Below, piece by piece: positions 7,950 to 15,589 of a stretch of DNA of 64,000 nt. The position numbers were made by a program, and so were the translations under genes. Positions within the stretch are counted from its first letter, which is position 1; each line of letters begins with the position of its first letter. Below the pieces are notes generated by a model. That model was not told where the DNA came from and searched no databases. It saw only the letters and a program-made list of their open reading frames with translations. The DNA comes from Latilactobacillus sakei subsp. sakei DSM 20017 = JCM 1157 (lineage in GTDB: Bacteria; Bacillota; Bacilli; Lactobacillales; Lactobacillaceae), in assembly GCF_002370355.1 (NCBI RefSeq), contig NZ_AP017929.1:124001-188000 (forward strand), given 5' to 3'.

Positions 7950-8486
7950 TTATTGAATTCTATCTTTCAAACGAACAATTGGTTCAAAATGCATCACGAG
8001 GTAAATCACAATCGGATGAATGACCATTGTGGCGGCCTCGCCCACTGCTCTTGTAGCAAAGTGGACACTGATTGGGGTCTGACTTAAAATCGATACCCAC
8101 CATGAATTTAGGCCAAGATTAACGACGACAACCACCGTTAATACCGCTAAAATCACGCGTAACCACGTAATCTTTTGCCGGTAGAAGAAACAGCCGTAAA
8201 TGAATGCGCCTAAGAAGGCTGATAACGTGAAACCGGGGAAATAGCCGCCCGGAACACCAATCATCAAACTATTGATGAGATCGCCAAGGACGGCCGCTAA
8301 GCCCGCCCAAACTGGCCCAAACCACCAACCCATTAAGGCGGTAACGATAAACCCAAAACTAATTCTGTAAATCGTTAGCGAAATCGCAAAGCGAGCAATC
8401 ACTAATTGTAAAGCGATTAGAACAGCTAGTAATACAACGCGTCTGGTGTCTAGCTTCACACCAAATAACCGATCTTGATTAACCAT
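7950..8486 (-). CDS. folT: Folate-type ECF transporter S component
   Basis: This 178-residue hydrophobic protein has five to six membrane segments. It is the substrate-binding subunit that captures folate and works with the shared EcfA/EcfA'/EcfT module encoded elsewhere. S-component features include the N-terminal TRRVVLLAVLIALQ helix and GPVWAGLAAVLGDLI. The frame stays open for 38 more codons upstream, but that segment is the tetrahydrofolate riboswitch, not protein. The start at 8486 has AAAGGGAGA about 11 nt before it. Folate as substrate rests mainly on the riboswitch. Confidence 0.88.
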   Translation of the reverse strand: MVNQDRLFGVKLDTRRVVLLAVLIALQLVIARFAISLTIYRISFGFIVTALMGWWFGPVWAGLAAVLGDLINSLMIGVPGGYFPGFTLSAFLGAFIYGCFFYRQKITWLRVILAVLTVVVVVNLGLNSWWVSILSQTPISVHFATRAVGEAATMVIHPIVIYLVMHFEPIVRLKDRIQ

Positions 8487-8505
8487 AAAAAAAGCATCTC
8501 CCTTT

Positions 8506-8623
8506 TGGAGTTGCCACAAATAACACTGCGGCGAATACGGGACTAAAACCGCGAGCATTACTGCTCTTCGTCTGGTGTTCACATTCCGTTCCACCAGCAC
8601 TTAACGCTTTAATCCCTACTCCG
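8506..8623 (-). promoter_or_regulatory. Tetrahydrofolate (THF) riboswitch upstream of folT
   Basis: Read on the minus strand, the leader starts with GGAG...GGGATT, then the highly conserved GCGTTAAGTG, a hairpin with GGTG...GAACGG.ATG.GAACACC, then AGACGAAGAG. It closes with TAGTCCC and ACTCC, which pair with the 5' strands. This is the order and sequence of the Firmicutes THF riboswitch (folT type). It ends about 20 nt before the folT start next to the ribosome binding site, so translational control by folate status is expected. Confidence 0.88.
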
Positions 8624-8770
8624 AATCTTTTTAGAACTTACTAAATGTACCACCGATTCCCTGAGGATACAACTATTCAGTTTGTCCACTTCAAAATATA
8701 TCATCTCAAGGTGGTCAAAATTTGCTATACTGGAACTAATTAAGCCTGATTATGAAAGGGACTGACAACT

Positions 8771-9745
8771 ATGAAAAAAATCCTCGTCTTGCACACTGGT
8801 GGTACAATCGCCATGTCCGCTGATCAAGACGGTGCAGTCGCACCAACTGGTCAAAATCCAATGGCCGGTTTTGAAAAATTATTCGATAACCAACTCACAA
8901 TTATTAGTGAAGAATTTGCGAATCTGCCCTCACCGCACATTACACCAACCGTGATGTTAGCACTCAAGAATCGCATTCAAGAAGCTGAAGCAACAGGTAT
9001 CGACGGTGTGGTCATCACTCACGGGACCGATACACTTGAAGAAACTGCCTACTTCTTAGACCTGACCTTGCCTAACAACGTGCCAATTGTCATCACAGGT
9101 GCGATGCGTTCTTCTAATGAAATCGGCTCAGATGGTCTTCATAACTTAATTAGTGCCGTTTGGACAGCAGCTTCTGATGATGCCCATGATAAAGGTGTTT
9201 TAGTCGTCATGAACGATGAAATCCACACCGCTCGTTATGTAACAAAAACGCACACGACAAATGTCGCTACTTTTAGAACACCTACTTTTGGACCAATTGG
9301 TTTGGTCAGCAAACACGATGCAAATTTCTTCCAAGAATTAATTCGTTCTGAAATCTGCGATATTCAAGAATTGGTTGAACCGGTCTTCTTATTAAAAGCT
9401 TACGCCGGCATGGATGGGACGCTGTTTGAAGCCATCAATCAACCAACTACTAAAGGCCTTGTGATCGAAGCTCTTGGTGCTGGGAATTTACCACCCGCAA
9501 CACTACCTGCCATCCAAGCCTTACTGGACCGCAATATTCCCGTTGTGCTCGTATCCCGCTGTTTCAACGGTATTGCCGAAGACGTCTACGACTACGATGG
9601 CGGTGGCGTTAAATTGAAAAAAATGGGCATTACTTTCTGCCAAGGTTTAAACGGCCCCAAAGCCCGCTTGAAACTTCAAGTTGGCTTAAGTGCTGGTAAA
9701 ACAGGCGCTGACCTCGTGAACTTCGTCAGCAATGCCGTCTCATAA
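8771..9745 (+). CDS. ansA: Type I L-asparaginase
   Basis: This 324-residue protein hydrolyses L-asparagine to aspartate and ammonia. Both catalytic threonine motifs are present: HTGGTIAMS at residues 8-16, and THGTDTLEETA near residues 84-94. There is no signal peptide, so the enzyme is cytoplasmic. GAAAGG lies upstream of the start, and an extended -10 (TGCTATACT) lies about 40 bp before it. It is transcribed alone and closed by a terminator. The aspartate product could feed the aspartate decarboxylase encoded near 52 kb. Confidence 0.95.
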   Translation: MKKILVLHTGGTIAMSADQDGAVAPTGQNPMAGFEKLFDNQLTIISEEFANLPSPHITPTVMLALKNRIQEAEATGIDGVVITHGTDTLEETAYFLDLTLPNNVPIVITGAMRSSNEIGSDGLHNLISAVWTAASDDAHDKGVLVVMNDEIHTARYVTKTHTTNVATFRTPTFGPIGLVSKHDANFFQELIRSEICDIQELVEPVFLLKAYAGMDGTLFEAINQPTTKGLVIEALGAGNLPPATLPAIQALLDRNIPVVLVSRCFNGIAEDVYDYDGGGVKLKKMGITFCQGLNGPKARLKLQVGLSAGKTGADLVNFVSNAVS

Positions 9746-9755
9746 AAAAATAGCT

Positions 9756-9792
9756 AAAAAGGCGCGGACAATATCATGTCCTCGCCTTTTTT
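9756..9792 (+). terminator. Rho-independent terminator after ansA
   Basis: The stem AAAGGCG.GGACA/TGTCC.CGCCTTT is followed by a T-run. Confidence 0.85.
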
Positions 9793-9830
9793 AATTCATT
9801 ACGTGCTATCAATCATATTTCCAACTACTG

Positions 9831-10028
9831 TTATGATTTCTTTTTTTGCTTATAATAAATGCCAATTACCCCAATTATAATCATCATTAAAGCGCCCCAT
9901 ATGTTGTTAACAAAATCCCGATTAATAAGCCATTCAACGGTAATTCCGATTAAACTCGCAGTTACAATTAACGCGATATAGGCAAGATATGGATGTTGAT
10001 TAGCAAATAATTTGATTATTTTAACCAC
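9831..10028 (-). CDS. Small membrane protein, unknown function
   Basis: This 65-residue protein has two hydrophobic segments (about residues 14-32 and 43-59) and a basic tail, YYKQKKKS. It begins with GTG, and GGGGG lies 7 nt upstream, which supports it being translated. I do not recognise a family. The topology (two helices, positive C-terminus) suggests both ends face the cytoplasm. Confidence 0.6.
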   Translation of the reverse strand: MVKIIKLFANQHPYLAYIALIVTASLIGITVEWLINRDFVNNIWGALMMIIIGVIGIYYKQKKKS

Positions 10029-10094
10029 ATGAATTCCCCCATTTATGCGATTGGAATGTGTCTTTACAGCAATTAATCACTGGCAAAGACACAC

Positions 10095-10841
10095 CTATCT
10101 TTTAGTCCATGCGATTTCGGCTTCTGCTGCGCTTAGGTCACCCACGGCTACCTTATGGCGCGTGGTCATTATGTCATCAACCATCACTTGTTCGACCTGG
10201 CTTTGTGTCATTTGACCGTATTGAATTTCGTGGCCGTAACGGATATTAACACTTGTTACCCGGTGGTCCATCAAGAAATCATAATCCAAGGCGTCTAACA
10301 TCCATTCAAAATAATGGACGTTATTGACGTGTTGATTGCCATCAATATCAAAATAACGCACGCGGTATTCTTTTTGCGATGCCTTTTCTGAGTCTATCTT
10401 CTTAATGCGTGGGAATCGTTTGCTACCTTTGATCGCCATTGATTCGAACGGTGCCATGATTTCTGGAACAACGGGCACCATACTGCGCGTTTCATAAGAC
10501 ATCATCACGAAAATACTTTGGACAAAGACGCACTCATTGCCCGCTTCATCGTACAACCAAAAATTCCGATAACAGAAATAGCGATTATAACTCTCTGCTT
10601 CCGTCACAATCCGCACCTTTTCATCCACTTTGGGCATCCGGTTAATCGTCATTTGATATTGCGTGACAACCCAGCCAAGATTTAAACTGTGCATGGTTTC
10701 TTCGCCGACATTGAGGTCATTGAGTTGGTGTTCTGAGGCCAAAATTAAAACGTTGACTAAAGATGCCAAAGTTAACTCGCCTTTAATATCCGTTTCAAAA
10801 TACGGAATCCGGTATTCCTCTGTGTACTGCTTGCCTGCCAT
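10095..10841 (-). CDS. Acyl-ACP thioesterase
   Basis: The 248-residue protein is a tandem hot-dog fold thioesterase that releases fatty acids from acyl carrier protein. It has the family pattern with an N-terminal YRIPYFETDIKGELTLASLVN, and a second hot-dog with the catalytic-type segment YFDIDGNQHVNNVHYFEWM (Asn/His). Length is typical of the bacterial FatA/B-like family found in lactobacilli. It lies 10 bp after rsmI on the same strand and is probably cotranscribed. AGAGGAA precedes the start. Confidence 0.9.
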   Translation of the reverse strand: MAGKQYTEEYRIPYFETDIKGELTLASLVNVLILASEHQLNDLNVGEETMHSLNLGWVVTQYQMTINRMPKVDEKVRIVTEAESYNRYFCYRNFWLYDEAGNECVFVQSIFVMMSYETRSMVPVVPEIMAPFESMAIKGSKRFPRIKKIDSEKASQKEYRVRYFDIDGNQHVNNVHYFEWMLDALDYDFLMDHRVTSVNIRYGHEIQYGQMTQSQVEQVMVDDIMTTRHKVAVGDLSAAEAEIAWTKR

Positions 10842-10851
10842 CTTATTTCCT

Positions 10852-11730
10852 CTATTCTGTTAAATCGTGGTACGCGTTATAGACAACCTGTTTCTTCAAA
10901 TCATTGGCCTTAGCAACCGTTTTAATGGCAACATTAGGACTAGCCCCTTGTTGAATCTGGGCTTCGACTTGTTCTGATAGTGATAAAGACGGATCGGTGG
11001 CCACCACACTTAGATTTTGAGGGGTAGGATTGCCCGCTACGATAATCACAAATTCACCGCGCATTTCATTGTCGGTCGCCCAAGTTAAGGCTTCTTGTAA
11101 ATCACCGCGAATAAATTCCTCAAACTTCTTCGTCAATTCTCGGCCCAACGTCACTTGACGTTCGCCACCAAAACCGTTGATCAACGCTTGTAACGTCTTT
11201 TTCAAACGATGAGGTGCTTCGTAAAAGATAGTTGTTTCCGGCTTTAAGGCTAGTTGTGCGACCGTTTCAGTTAACTCTTTGCCTTTGCGTGGTAAAAAGC
11301 CAAAGAACGTAAAGGGTTGCGGTGTAATCCCGGAAGCAATTAACGCCGTAATCCCAGCATTTGCGCCTGGTAGTGGTACGACTGCGATATTGGCTTCGAT
11401 ACAAGCTTTGACCAATTCATGACCCGGATCGCTAATCGATGGCATCCCCGCATCACTAACTTGGGCAATATCGTCCCCCGCTTCTAATTTTTCAATCAAC
11501 GTTTCAATCCGTTGTTGCGTATTATGTTCGTGGAAACTAATTTGTTTGGTTTCAATTTCAAAGTGGTTCAATAATTTTTGCGTATTGCGTGTATCTTCAG
11601 CCGCAATTAACTGAACGTCCTTTAACGTCTCAATCGCGCGGTACGTCATATCACCCAAGTTACCGATTGGTGTTGGCACCAAATAGAGCGTCCCTTGAGT
11701 GGTTGTTTTAAAACTAGATTGTGTTTGCAT
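10852..11730 (-). CDS. rsmI: 16S rRNA (cytidine-1402-2'-O)-methyltransferase RsmI
   Basis: This 292-residue SAM-dependent enzyme of the tetrapyrrole-methylase-like fold modifies C1402 in the ribosomal decoding centre. Signatures are LYLVPTPIGNLGDMTYRAI, AAEDTRNTQKLL, VSDAGMPSISDPG and the C-terminal FYEAPHRL. GAAGGG lies 10 nt before the ATG. It sits downstream of yabA, the conserved yabA-rsmI order seen in Bacillota. Confidence 0.96.
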   Translation of the reverse strand: MQTQSSFKTTTQGTLYLVPTPIGNLGDMTYRAIETLKDVQLIAAEDTRNTQKLLNHFEIETKQISFHEHNTQQRIETLIEKLEAGDDIAQVSDAGMPSISDPGHELVKACIEANIAVVPLPGANAGITALIASGITPQPFTFFGFLPRKGKELTETVAQLALKPETTIFYEAPHRLKKTLQALINGFGGERQVTLGRELTKKFEEFIRGDLQEALTWATDNEMRGEFVIIVAGNPTPQNLSVVATDPSLSLSEQVEAQIQQGASPNVAIKTVAKANDLKKQVVYNAYHDLTE

Positions 11731-11828
11731 GTTTAATTATCCCTTCACGCCGTAATGACTCGAGCTTATAAAAGCGGGCGCCGCGACAAATAATCTTGCC
11801 TCAGCGCCCTGTTTGCGTTGCTTAATGA

Positions 11829-12182
11829 TTAATCAGCTGTCCGTTCGCCATAAATAACGTCGTTACAAAAGGCACATGGTTCGTCGTTTTCACGTCGCGA
11901 ACCATAGAAATAAGGACAGATATGAAAGCCTTCTTCATACAGATTCTGTAAATTTTGTTTAGACTTAGACAAACCTTGTGATAAATCTTTGGTGTCAGTT
12001 TCCTCAGTTGTTTGTTGTAATTCCTGAAGGTGTTCTCTGAGGTGTTTATTTTCAATCTCTAATTCTGCATTTTCTTCCAGAACTTTAGATAAAACTGCCT
12101 TCATTTCAGTGATGCCGTCAAACGTTAACTTGGCCTGCTGCTCAATAGTTAATAATTGTTCGTATAAGTCTGTTTTACTCAA
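11829..12182 (-). CDS. yabA: Replication initiation control protein YabA
   Basis: This 117-residue protein has an N-terminal leucine-zipper coiled coil (about residues 1-55). Its C-terminal zinc-binding domain has the cluster H-x-CPYF...CAFC near residues 92-110. YabA bridges DnaA and the sliding clamp and restrains initiation. It starts with TTG, and GGAGG lies 9 nt upstream. It lies downstream of holB, as in Bacillus subtilis, where holB-(yaaT)-yabA is conserved; no yaaT is present here. Confidence 0.93.
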   Translation of the reverse strand: MSKTDLYEQLLTIEQQAKLTFDGITEMKAVLSKVLEENAELEIENKHLREHLQELQQTTEETDTKDLSQGLSKSKQNLQNLYEEGFHICPYFYGSRRENDEPCAFCNDVIYGERTAD

Positions 12183-12233
12183 CGTTTACATCCTCCCGAT
12201 GGCCTTTTAAGCTAATTTTTGAACTATGATCCG

Positions 12234-13226
12234 CTATGCTACTGCGATTAAATTTAACGTTAAACTCTCTAAGACGTTTTGGCAACTCACATTTTGTTCA
12301 AACGTGCGTTGAGCCGTTAAAACGAATTCTGTTTGCGCCACAATCTCCGCCGCGGTCATTTGTTGACTAATGGTGTTTAACTGTGTGCGATACTCACTAA
12401 AACAAAGATCACCCGCCAAATCATACCGGCAGTTTAAAAGATCTTGATACCACAAACCGATTAAGTTTAAAGCAATCTTTTGTTGGGACCGATCTGTCAA
12501 TAAGGGTAGTAGTTGCGTTTGAATCGTTACAAAACTCTCCAAATCCTTTTGGGCAACTTTTTGGGCCCAACTCGTGATTTTAGCAACGACTTGCATCAGC
12601 CAGTCTTCGGCCAATAATTGTTGGGCCTGCGTTAAGTCACTCGTCAAGTGACTCAACAGCTGTGCCTGCGCTGGTAAAATCTGCGCTTCTTCAAATTGTT
12701 GACGCACCATTTCCTTCGGCAGATTGGCTAAGTCAATCACTTGAAGCCGCGATAAAATCGTCGGTAACATCAGATTTTTATTGCTGGTACATAAAATTGC
12801 GTAGACGTTTGGCGCCGGTTCTTCCAAAAATTTCAATAAACTATTGGCCGCACTAGCCGTCAATGTCTCTGCCGCTTCAATAATGAAAAGCCGCTGACTC
12901 GATTCCATCCCACTCTTAGCAACTTCTTGCTTCAGATAGCGAATATCAGCAATTTTAATGCTCTTACCGTCTGGTTTAATTTCGACGACATCGGGATGAT
13001 TCCCAGTTAAAATCCGCTGGCATTCAGGACATTGATAGCACGGTTGGCTGTCTTCATTGACCTGTTGGCAAAAAAGACGTAGTGCTAACCATTGTGCCAA
13101 TTGCATCTTACCCACACCTTGTGCACCGGCTAATAAATAACCATGTGCTAACTGCCCACGCGCAATAATCTGGGCAAACTGCTGGACAAGCTTGGGTTGC
13201 ATTTGTTCAATTGTTAAAGTGGCCAT
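12234..13226 (-). CDS. holB: DNA polymerase III subunit delta'
   Basis: This 330-residue clamp-loader AAA+ subunit has a Walker A-like GAQGVGKMQLA segment and the zinc-binding cysteines in CQQVN...CYQCPEC. It also has the conserved sensor region SAANSLLKFLEEP, followed by a diverged collar domain. The Walker A lysine is followed by M instead of T/S, as expected for a delta' subunit that does not hydrolyse ATP efficiently. The start lies 3 bp after the preceding gene and has no clear ribosome binding site, so translational coupling is likely. Confidence 0.94.
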   Translation of the reverse strand: MATLTIEQMQPKLVQQFAQIIARGQLAHGYLLAGAQGVGKMQLAQWLALRLFCQQVNEDSQPCYQCPECQRILTGNHPDVVEIKPDGKSIKIADIRYLKQEVAKSGMESSQRLFIIEAAETLTASAANSLLKFLEEPAPNVYAILCTSNKNLMLPTILSRLQVIDLANLPKEMVRQQFEEAQILPAQAQLLSHLTSDLTQAQQLLAEDWLMQVVAKITSWAQKVAQKDLESFVTIQTQLLPLLTDRSQQKIALNLIGLWYQDLLNCRYDLAGDLCFSEYRTQLNTISQQMTAAEIVAQTEFVLTAQRTFEQNVSCQNVLESLTLNLIAVA

Positions 13227-13229
13227 TGT

Positions 13230-13559
13230 TTAGAAGCGGTGGAATTGTTCGATTGGCATCACAAAGACGGTTGCCCCACCGACTTGTACTTCAATAGGGT
13301 AAGACATTGAACTGTCCATTGTGGCATCCATATTGATAGGAGGTGTCATAAATTGTTCGCGTGCTTGGCATGTTTCTTCAATAATCTTCAAGGCTTCTGG
13401 GACCCGTTCGTCTTCAATCCCCACGATAAACGTTGTATTGCCAGATTTCAAAAAGCCACCAGTTGTTGATAACTTCGTTGCTCGAATATTGGCATCAATT
13501 AATTCACTACTTAATAAGTTACTGTCTTTGTCTTGGACGATTGCTAATAATAATTTCAT
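13230..13559 (-). CDS. darA: Cyclic di-AMP receptor protein (DarA/PstA, YaaQ)
   Basis: This 109-residue PII-like trimeric protein binds c-di-AMP. It starts with KLLLAIVQDKDSNLLSSELI and has the glycine-rich TTGGFLKSGNTTF, the conserved ligand-binding segment. The C-terminus reads GGATVFVMPIEQFHRF. Genes of this type sit next to tmk and holB across Bacillota, exactly as here. The downstream target is unknown in the family. AAGGGGAG precedes the start. Confidence 0.94.
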   Translation of the reverse strand: MKLLLAIVQDKDSNLLSSELIDANIRATKLSTTGGFLKSGNTTFIVGIEDERVPEALKIIEETCQAREQFMTPPINMDATMDSSMSYPIEVQVGGATVFVMPIEQFHRF

Positions 13560-13573
13560 CTTAATCTCTCCCC

Positions 13574-14218
13574 TTATACTTCAAATAAATGCGGATTTGC
13601 TTGTGCGATGACTTGTAAACATTGTGTCACAACCGCTTCAAGGGGTTGTGAGGCATCAATTGTTTTAATCCGATCTGGGTGCGCTTGTGCTAGCTTCAAA
13701 TAAGATTGGCGCACTTTTTGATGGAACGCTAATTTTTCCTGATCCAAACGGTCATATTGATTTTGACGATGCTGCTTAATCCGTGCTAACCCGACTTCAG
13801 AAGGCACATCTAAGTATAACGTTAAATCTGGCGTGAGGCCGTCAGTAGCAAATAAATTCATTTGCGCCACTGCCTCTTCCCCAATCCCGCGCCCAGCACC
13901 TTGATAAGCAATTGAACTATCCACAAACCGATCACAGATCACGAGTTTATCGGCTGCGAGTGCCGGTTGAATCTTTTCAACAATATGTTGTCTTCTAGCT
14001 GCTGCGTATAATAATGCTTCTGTCCGATCATCCATCGCCGTATTCTTCACATCCAGGATAATCTGGCGAATCTGTTCAGAGATTGGATTGCCACCTGGTT
14101 CACGTGTCACGACAATTTCTTGGGACACTTCTTTTTGTAAGCGTGCCACGACTGCTTCGAGTGCACTGGTCTTACCGGCACCATCTGGTCCTTCAAACGT
14201 AATTAATTTGCCTACCAC
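13574..14218 (-). CDS. tmk: Thymidylate kinase
   Basis: This 214-residue dTMP kinase shows the P-loop FEGPDGAGKTSA at residues 8-19, the DR(Y/F)xxSSIAYQGAGRG motif and the TREPGG motif. It makes dTDP for DNA synthesis. The start is GTG with GAAGAAGG 7 nt upstream. It heads the tmk-darA-holB-yabA-rsmI-thioesterase cluster and has a good promoter just upstream. Confidence 0.96.
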   Translation of the reverse strand: MVGKLITFEGPDGAGKTSALEAVVARLQKEVSQEIVVTREPGGNPISEQIRQIILDVKNTAMDDRTEALLYAAARRQHIVEKIQPALAADKLVICDRFVDSSIAYQGAGRGIGEEAVAQMNLFATDGLTPDLTLYLDVPSEVGLARIKQHRQNQYDRLDQEKLAFHQKVRQSYLKLAQAHPDRIKTIDASQPLEAVVTQCLQVIAQANPHLFEV

Positions 14219-14250
14219 ACAACAACCTTCTTCATCAATAGAGTTACTCT

Positions 14251-14279
14251 TATTTTACTTGATTGAGCAAACAAGGTAA
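14251..14279 (-). promoter_or_regulatory. Promoter of the tmk-darA-holB operon
   Basis: On the minus strand TTTACC, a 17-bp spacer and TAAAAT lie about 33 bp before the tmk start, just after the terminator of the recR-yaaL unit. Confidence 0.6.
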
Positions 14280-14305
14280 AGGGAAGGGGTTAAAAGTTCG
14301 CTAAT

Positions 14306-14359
14306 AAAAAGATTGGTCCCCCGATAAAATCACTTTTATCAAGGGTCCAATCTTTTTTT
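14306..14359 (-). terminator. Rho-independent terminator after yaaL
   Basis: A long stem (AAAGATTGGACCCTTGATAA with TTATCGGGGGACCAATCTTT, read on the minus strand) with a T-tail separates the dnaX-ybaB-recR-yaaL unit from the tmk operon. Confidence 0.85.
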
Positions 14360-14361
14360 GG

Positions 14362-14616
14362 TTATCTTAAAGCATTACGGCTGGCTACTTCACGCGAAAC
14401 AGCATCACTGGCCACCTTGCGCTGACGTGCTTGTCGGTATAAAAATTCGAACTTTGCTTGTTGAATCTTACTTTCCATCTCCAACGTTTGATCTAGTCCT
14501 CTAACGTTTGCTTGCGTTTTTTGTGCTGAGCGCCACTTATCTTTCACTTGATAAATCAAATCAAGTAACGCTTCATCGCCAGCTTCTCTTAGCGTTGGTT
14601 TTCGTCTACCGAACAT
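14362..14616 (-). CDS. yaaL: YaaL family protein (DUF2508)
   Basis: This 84-residue, charged, helical protein matches the YaaL family by position directly after recR and by its pattern DLIYQVKDKWRSAQK...KFEFLYRQARQRK. No function is established for the family. A GGTGGGG site lies 5 nt before the start. It is the last gene of the unit, followed by a terminator. Confidence 0.88.
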   Translation of the reverse strand: MFGRRKPTLREAGDEALLDLIYQVKDKWRSAQKTQANVRGLDQTLEMESKIQQAKFEFLYRQARQRKVASDAVSREVASRNALR

Positions 14617-14632
14617 TATAACCCCACCATTT

Positions 14633-15229
14633 CTAGATTTCTTGACGGCCCTCGACAGCTTTTAATAAAGTCATCTCATCCGCATATTCAATATCGCTTC
14701 CGACGGCTAAACCATGGGCTAAACGAGTGACTTTAATCCCGGCCGGCTTAATTAGCCGTGAAATATACATCGCCGTTGCTTCCCCTTCTGGCGTTGCATT
14801 GGTGGCGATGATGACTTCTTTAGCTGGTGTTTTTTGGAGTCGTTTAATTAAATTAGCAATATTAATATCGTCTGGCCCTTTACCTTCAATTGGTGACAAC
14901 ACCCCGTGCAAGACGTGATAGAGACCGTGATAATCGTTCATCCGTTCCATCGACATCACATCTTTAGGTTGTTCGACCACCAAAATCATTTCCTGACTAC
15001 GCGCAGTATCCCGACAAATCTCACAAGGATCTTCATCAGTGATATTGCCACAGACACTACAATAATGAAGGTCTCGGCGTGCTGAAATCAGATTCTTGGC
15101 AAAGTTAGTCACGTCATCTTCATTCATATCAATCGTATAAAAAGCTAATCGCGTTGCTGTTTTATTACCAATGCCTGGTAACTTCATATAACTTTCGATC
15201 AACTTCGCAATTGGTTCTGGATATTGCAT
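14633..15229 (-). CDS. recR: Recombination protein RecR
   Basis: This 198-residue protein has an N-terminal helix-hairpin-helix ([14 protein letters not shown]) and a zinc finger CSVC...CEIC near residues 57-72. A Toprim domain (residues about 80-175) and the C-terminal LARGLxxGxDIEYADE-type ATP-motif region follow. RecR acts with RecO/RecF to load RecA at gaps. It lies in the classic dnaX-ybaB-recR block. Confidence 0.97.
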   Translation of the reverse strand: MQYPEPIAKLIESYMKLPGIGNKTATRLAFYTIDMNEDDVTNFAKNLISARRDLHYCSVCGNITDEDPCEICRDTARSQEMILVVEQPKDVMSMERMNDYHGLYHVLHGVLSPIEGKGPDDINIANLIKRLQKTPAKEVIIATNATPEGEATAMYISRLIKPAGIKVTRLAHGLAVGSDIEYADEMTLLKAVEGRQEI

Positions 15230-15254
15230 ATGTGCACTTCCTTATTCGGTTACC

Positions 15255-15563
15255 TTAGAATGGGAGGCCCTTTGTGAACTTGCCCATTTTAGCTTGTGTT
15301 TGTTTATCGATATCAACCATTGCTTCGTTAACTGCCATGATGATTAAATCTTGAAGCATATCAACGTCATCTGGATCAACAGCTTCTGGTTTGATGGCGA
15401 TATCTTTCATCTTCTTGTCACCAGTCATTGTCACAACAACAGCATCGTTAGCAGCCTTGCCAACGAATTCAGTGCTGTTTAATTCGTCTTGTGTTTGACC
15501 CATTTCTTTTTGCATTTTTTGCATTTGTTTCATCATACCTTGCATATTACCCATTCCGCGCAT
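15255..15563 (-). CDS. ybaB: YbaB/EbfC nucleoid-associated protein
   Basis: This protein of about 102 residues is methionine- and glutamine-rich at its N-terminus ([18 protein letters not shown]), with a TVTMTGDKK-like central strand and [13 protein letters not shown]. These features are typical of dimeric YbaB DNA-binding proteins. An upstream in-frame TTG at 15581 overlaps the GAGAGGA ribosome binding site, so the ATG at 15563 is preferred. It sits between dnaX and recR, the conserved location. Confidence 0.95.
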   Translation of the reverse strand: MRGMGNMQGMMKQMQKMQKEMGQTQDELNSTEFVGKAANDAVVVTMTGDKKMKDIAIKPEAVDPDDVDMLQDLIIMAVNEAMVDIDKQTQAKMGKFTKGLPF

Positions 15564-15589
15564 TTTAAAACATCCTCTCAATTTTTAAA

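Noticed and set aside
11770-11815. Terminator after yabA
   Set aside because: GGGCGC/GCGCCC can pair, but the T-tail is poor (GCTTTTATA) and the loop is large, so I left it out of the feature list.
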